Shown piece by piece: positions 63,011 through 64,000 of a stretch of 64,000 nucleotides of DNA; positions within the stretch are counted from its first letter, which is position 1; the number at the start of each line of letters is the position of its first letter. The stretch covers positions 46,969-110,968 of the forward strand of contig CBDCGX010000032.1 in assembly GCA_965216965.1 (NCBI GenBank), in the 5' to 3' direction. Under the pieces are notes generated by a model that was not told the DNA's origin, searched no databases, and saw only the letters and a program-made list of their open reading frames with translations. A program made the translations under genes and the position numbers. This DNA comes from CBDAKK01 sp965216965 (GTDB taxonomy: Bacteria > Spirochaetota > Spirochaetia > WTKD01 > G963693115).

Positions 63011-64000
63011 TTTTAATGTATTAGAATGGGGCAAGATGCTTTCGGGAATTGTAAAGCATTCTGATCCTATACAAGTATGTGGAAGGGTAACAGCAATTGA
63101 GGGAGATCTCATTAAGGTTGAAGGTATTTGTCCTTCTATTGGCTCGCAATGTAGAATTAGTTCTGCTTTTCTTTCTGAAGTGGTATCTGTAAGTAGAAAA
63201 GGATGTTCCTTATTGGCATATGCTAATGTAAAAGATATAGCTATTGGACACAAAGTGTTTCCTATCAATGGGAGTTATGTGTTTGCGGGCGATGCAATGT
63301 TAGGACGTGTTATAAACTGTCTTGGCCAACCTTTAGACGATAAGGGAGGAATATGTTTTGATGCAATACAACCATTGTATGGTGCGAGACAATCGCTTTT
63401 GAAAAGACCTCTTATAAGAGAACAATTATGGACGGGAATAAAAGCTATAGATAGTTTTACGGCAGTAGGAAAAGGTCAAAGAATGGGCATATTTTCTGGT
63501 TCGGGAGTAGGCAAATCTACTTTATTGGGTATGATAGCTCGGCATGGAAATGCACCTGTAAATATAGTTGCTCTTGTAGGAGAACGAGGAAGAGAAGTAA
63601 GAGAATTTTTGGAATATGAACTCGGCGAAGAAGGGCTGAAAAAAAGCGTTGTTCTTGTTGCGTCTTCGGATGAGGGACCTGCGGTTCGTATTCGTTGTGC
63701 TCATTATGCATGTGCACTTTCAGAATATTTTAGAGATAAGGGAAAAGACGTTGTATTATACATGGATTCTCTTACAAGAATTGCTCACGCACAGAGAGAA
63801 ATAGGACTTTTGAGAGGCGAAATACCTGCTGCTCGAGGATATCCACCATCGTTGTATGGACTGTTACCTTCAATCTTAGAACGTTGTGGCACTGCCCAGG
63901 ATGCTAGCATTACGGGATTCTTTACTATTCTTGTAGAGGGTGATGATCCAGAAGAGCCCATATCAGATATAGTGAGGGGTATAATAGACGGGCATATAGT
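63003..64000 (+). CDS. fliI: flagellar export ATPase FliI (partial, runs off window)
   Basis: The frame opens with ATG at 63003, inside the end of fliH, and stays open to the window edge (332 codons). It shows the FliI/F1-beta-like ATPase: an N-terminal beta barrel, GVGKSTLLGMIAR (Walker A, with GIFSGSG before it), VALVGERGREVREF, VVLYMDSLTRIAHAQREIGL (Walker B) and ARGYPPSLYGLLPSILERCG. It energises export of rod, hook and filament subunits. The 3' end is outside the window. Confidence 0.97.
   Translation, partial: MSDFNVLEWGKMLSGIVKHSDPIQVCGRVTAIEGDLIKVEGICPSIGSQCRISSAFLSEVVSVSRKGCSLLAYANVKDIAIGHKVFPINGSYVFAGDAMLGRVINCLGQPLDDKGGICFDAIQPLYGARQSLLKRPLIREQLWTGIKAIDSFTAVGKGQRMGIFSGSGVGKSTLLGMIARHGNAPVNIVALVGERGREVREFLEYELGEEGLKKSVVLVASSDEGPAVRIRCAHYACALSEYFRDKGKDVVLYMDSLTRIAHAQREIGLLRGEIPAARGYPPSLYGLLPSILERCGTAQDASITGFFTILVEGDDPEEPISDIVRGIIDGHI

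Noticed and set aside
41946..64000. tRNA, 23S or 5S genes after the 16S gene
   Set aside because: No T-loop or rRNA signature was seen when reading the gaps on both strands; tRNAscan would settle it.

Overview
The window is AT-rich chromosomal DNA from a spirochaete (Spirochaetota). Two things support this. The right end carries flagellar basal-body and export genes in the order flgB-flgC-fliE-(insert)-fliF-fliG-fliH-fliI, and the complete 16S rRNA gene contains motifs I associate with spirochaetes. I could not place the genus from the sequence alone. Gene density is high and overlaps of 4 to 20 bases are common. Genes inside operons usually carry a Shine-Dalgarno sequence, whereas many first genes have a -10 box only 6 to 8 bases before the start codon. 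That pattern suggests leaderless mRNAs. I saw no tRNA gene, insertion sequence or CRISPR array.

Layout: 1-8 kb holds the end of a CinA/MoCF-domain gene, a hisZ-hisG-hisB operon (reverse), an ankyrin-repeat secreted protein, a FemAB-like transferase, metG and a tiny lipoprotein. 8-15 kb holds a ZIP metal transporter, a VanY-type carboxypeptidase, lon, lnt, an HU-like gene and rpsT. 15-24.8 kb is one forward operon of eleven genes: a nitrate transporter, a molybdenum nitrate reductase, and every step from GTP to bis-MGD cofactor (mobA, moaA, moaC, moaD, moaE, moeB, moaB/mog, moeA), plus a TauE/SafE permease. 24.8-33.3 kb holds mutL, an HD hydrolase, a lipoprotein, argG, and a reverse argC-argB-argD operon in which argB is frameshifted. 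33.3-40 kb holds a dicarboxylate symporter, an unknown gene, manC and a 1112-residue multidomain fusion. The fusion joins 2-oxoacid dehydrogenase E1-alpha, E1-beta, a lipoyl domain and beta-ketoacyl-ACP synthase III.

40-47.4 kb is the most unusual region. A lone 16S rRNA gene ends in a strong terminator, with no 23S, 5S or tRNA following. About 85 bp around this terminator is repeated 5.3 kb downstream. Between the two copies lie a consensus promoter, a 13-copy tandem repeat of 25-26 bp, a decayed paralogue, and two large lipoproteins that resemble aerolysin/ETX-MTX2-type beta-pore formers. The first lipoprotein has a run of ten G inside its coding sequence, a likely phase-variation switch. 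A run of nine G also lies in the nitrate transporter gene.

47.7-55.3 kb is a carbohydrate locus: a sugar ABC importer (binding protein, frameshifted MalF-type permease, MalG-type permease), an SDR epimerase and an FAD oxidoreductase, divergent from galK. 55.5-64 kb holds an unknown membrane protein and the flagellar genes, with a Na+/Ca2+ exchanger gene inserted between fliE and fliF. The strongest candidates for new biology are the E1-lipoyl-KAS III fusion and the repeat-flanked, poly-G-containing lipoprotein island.
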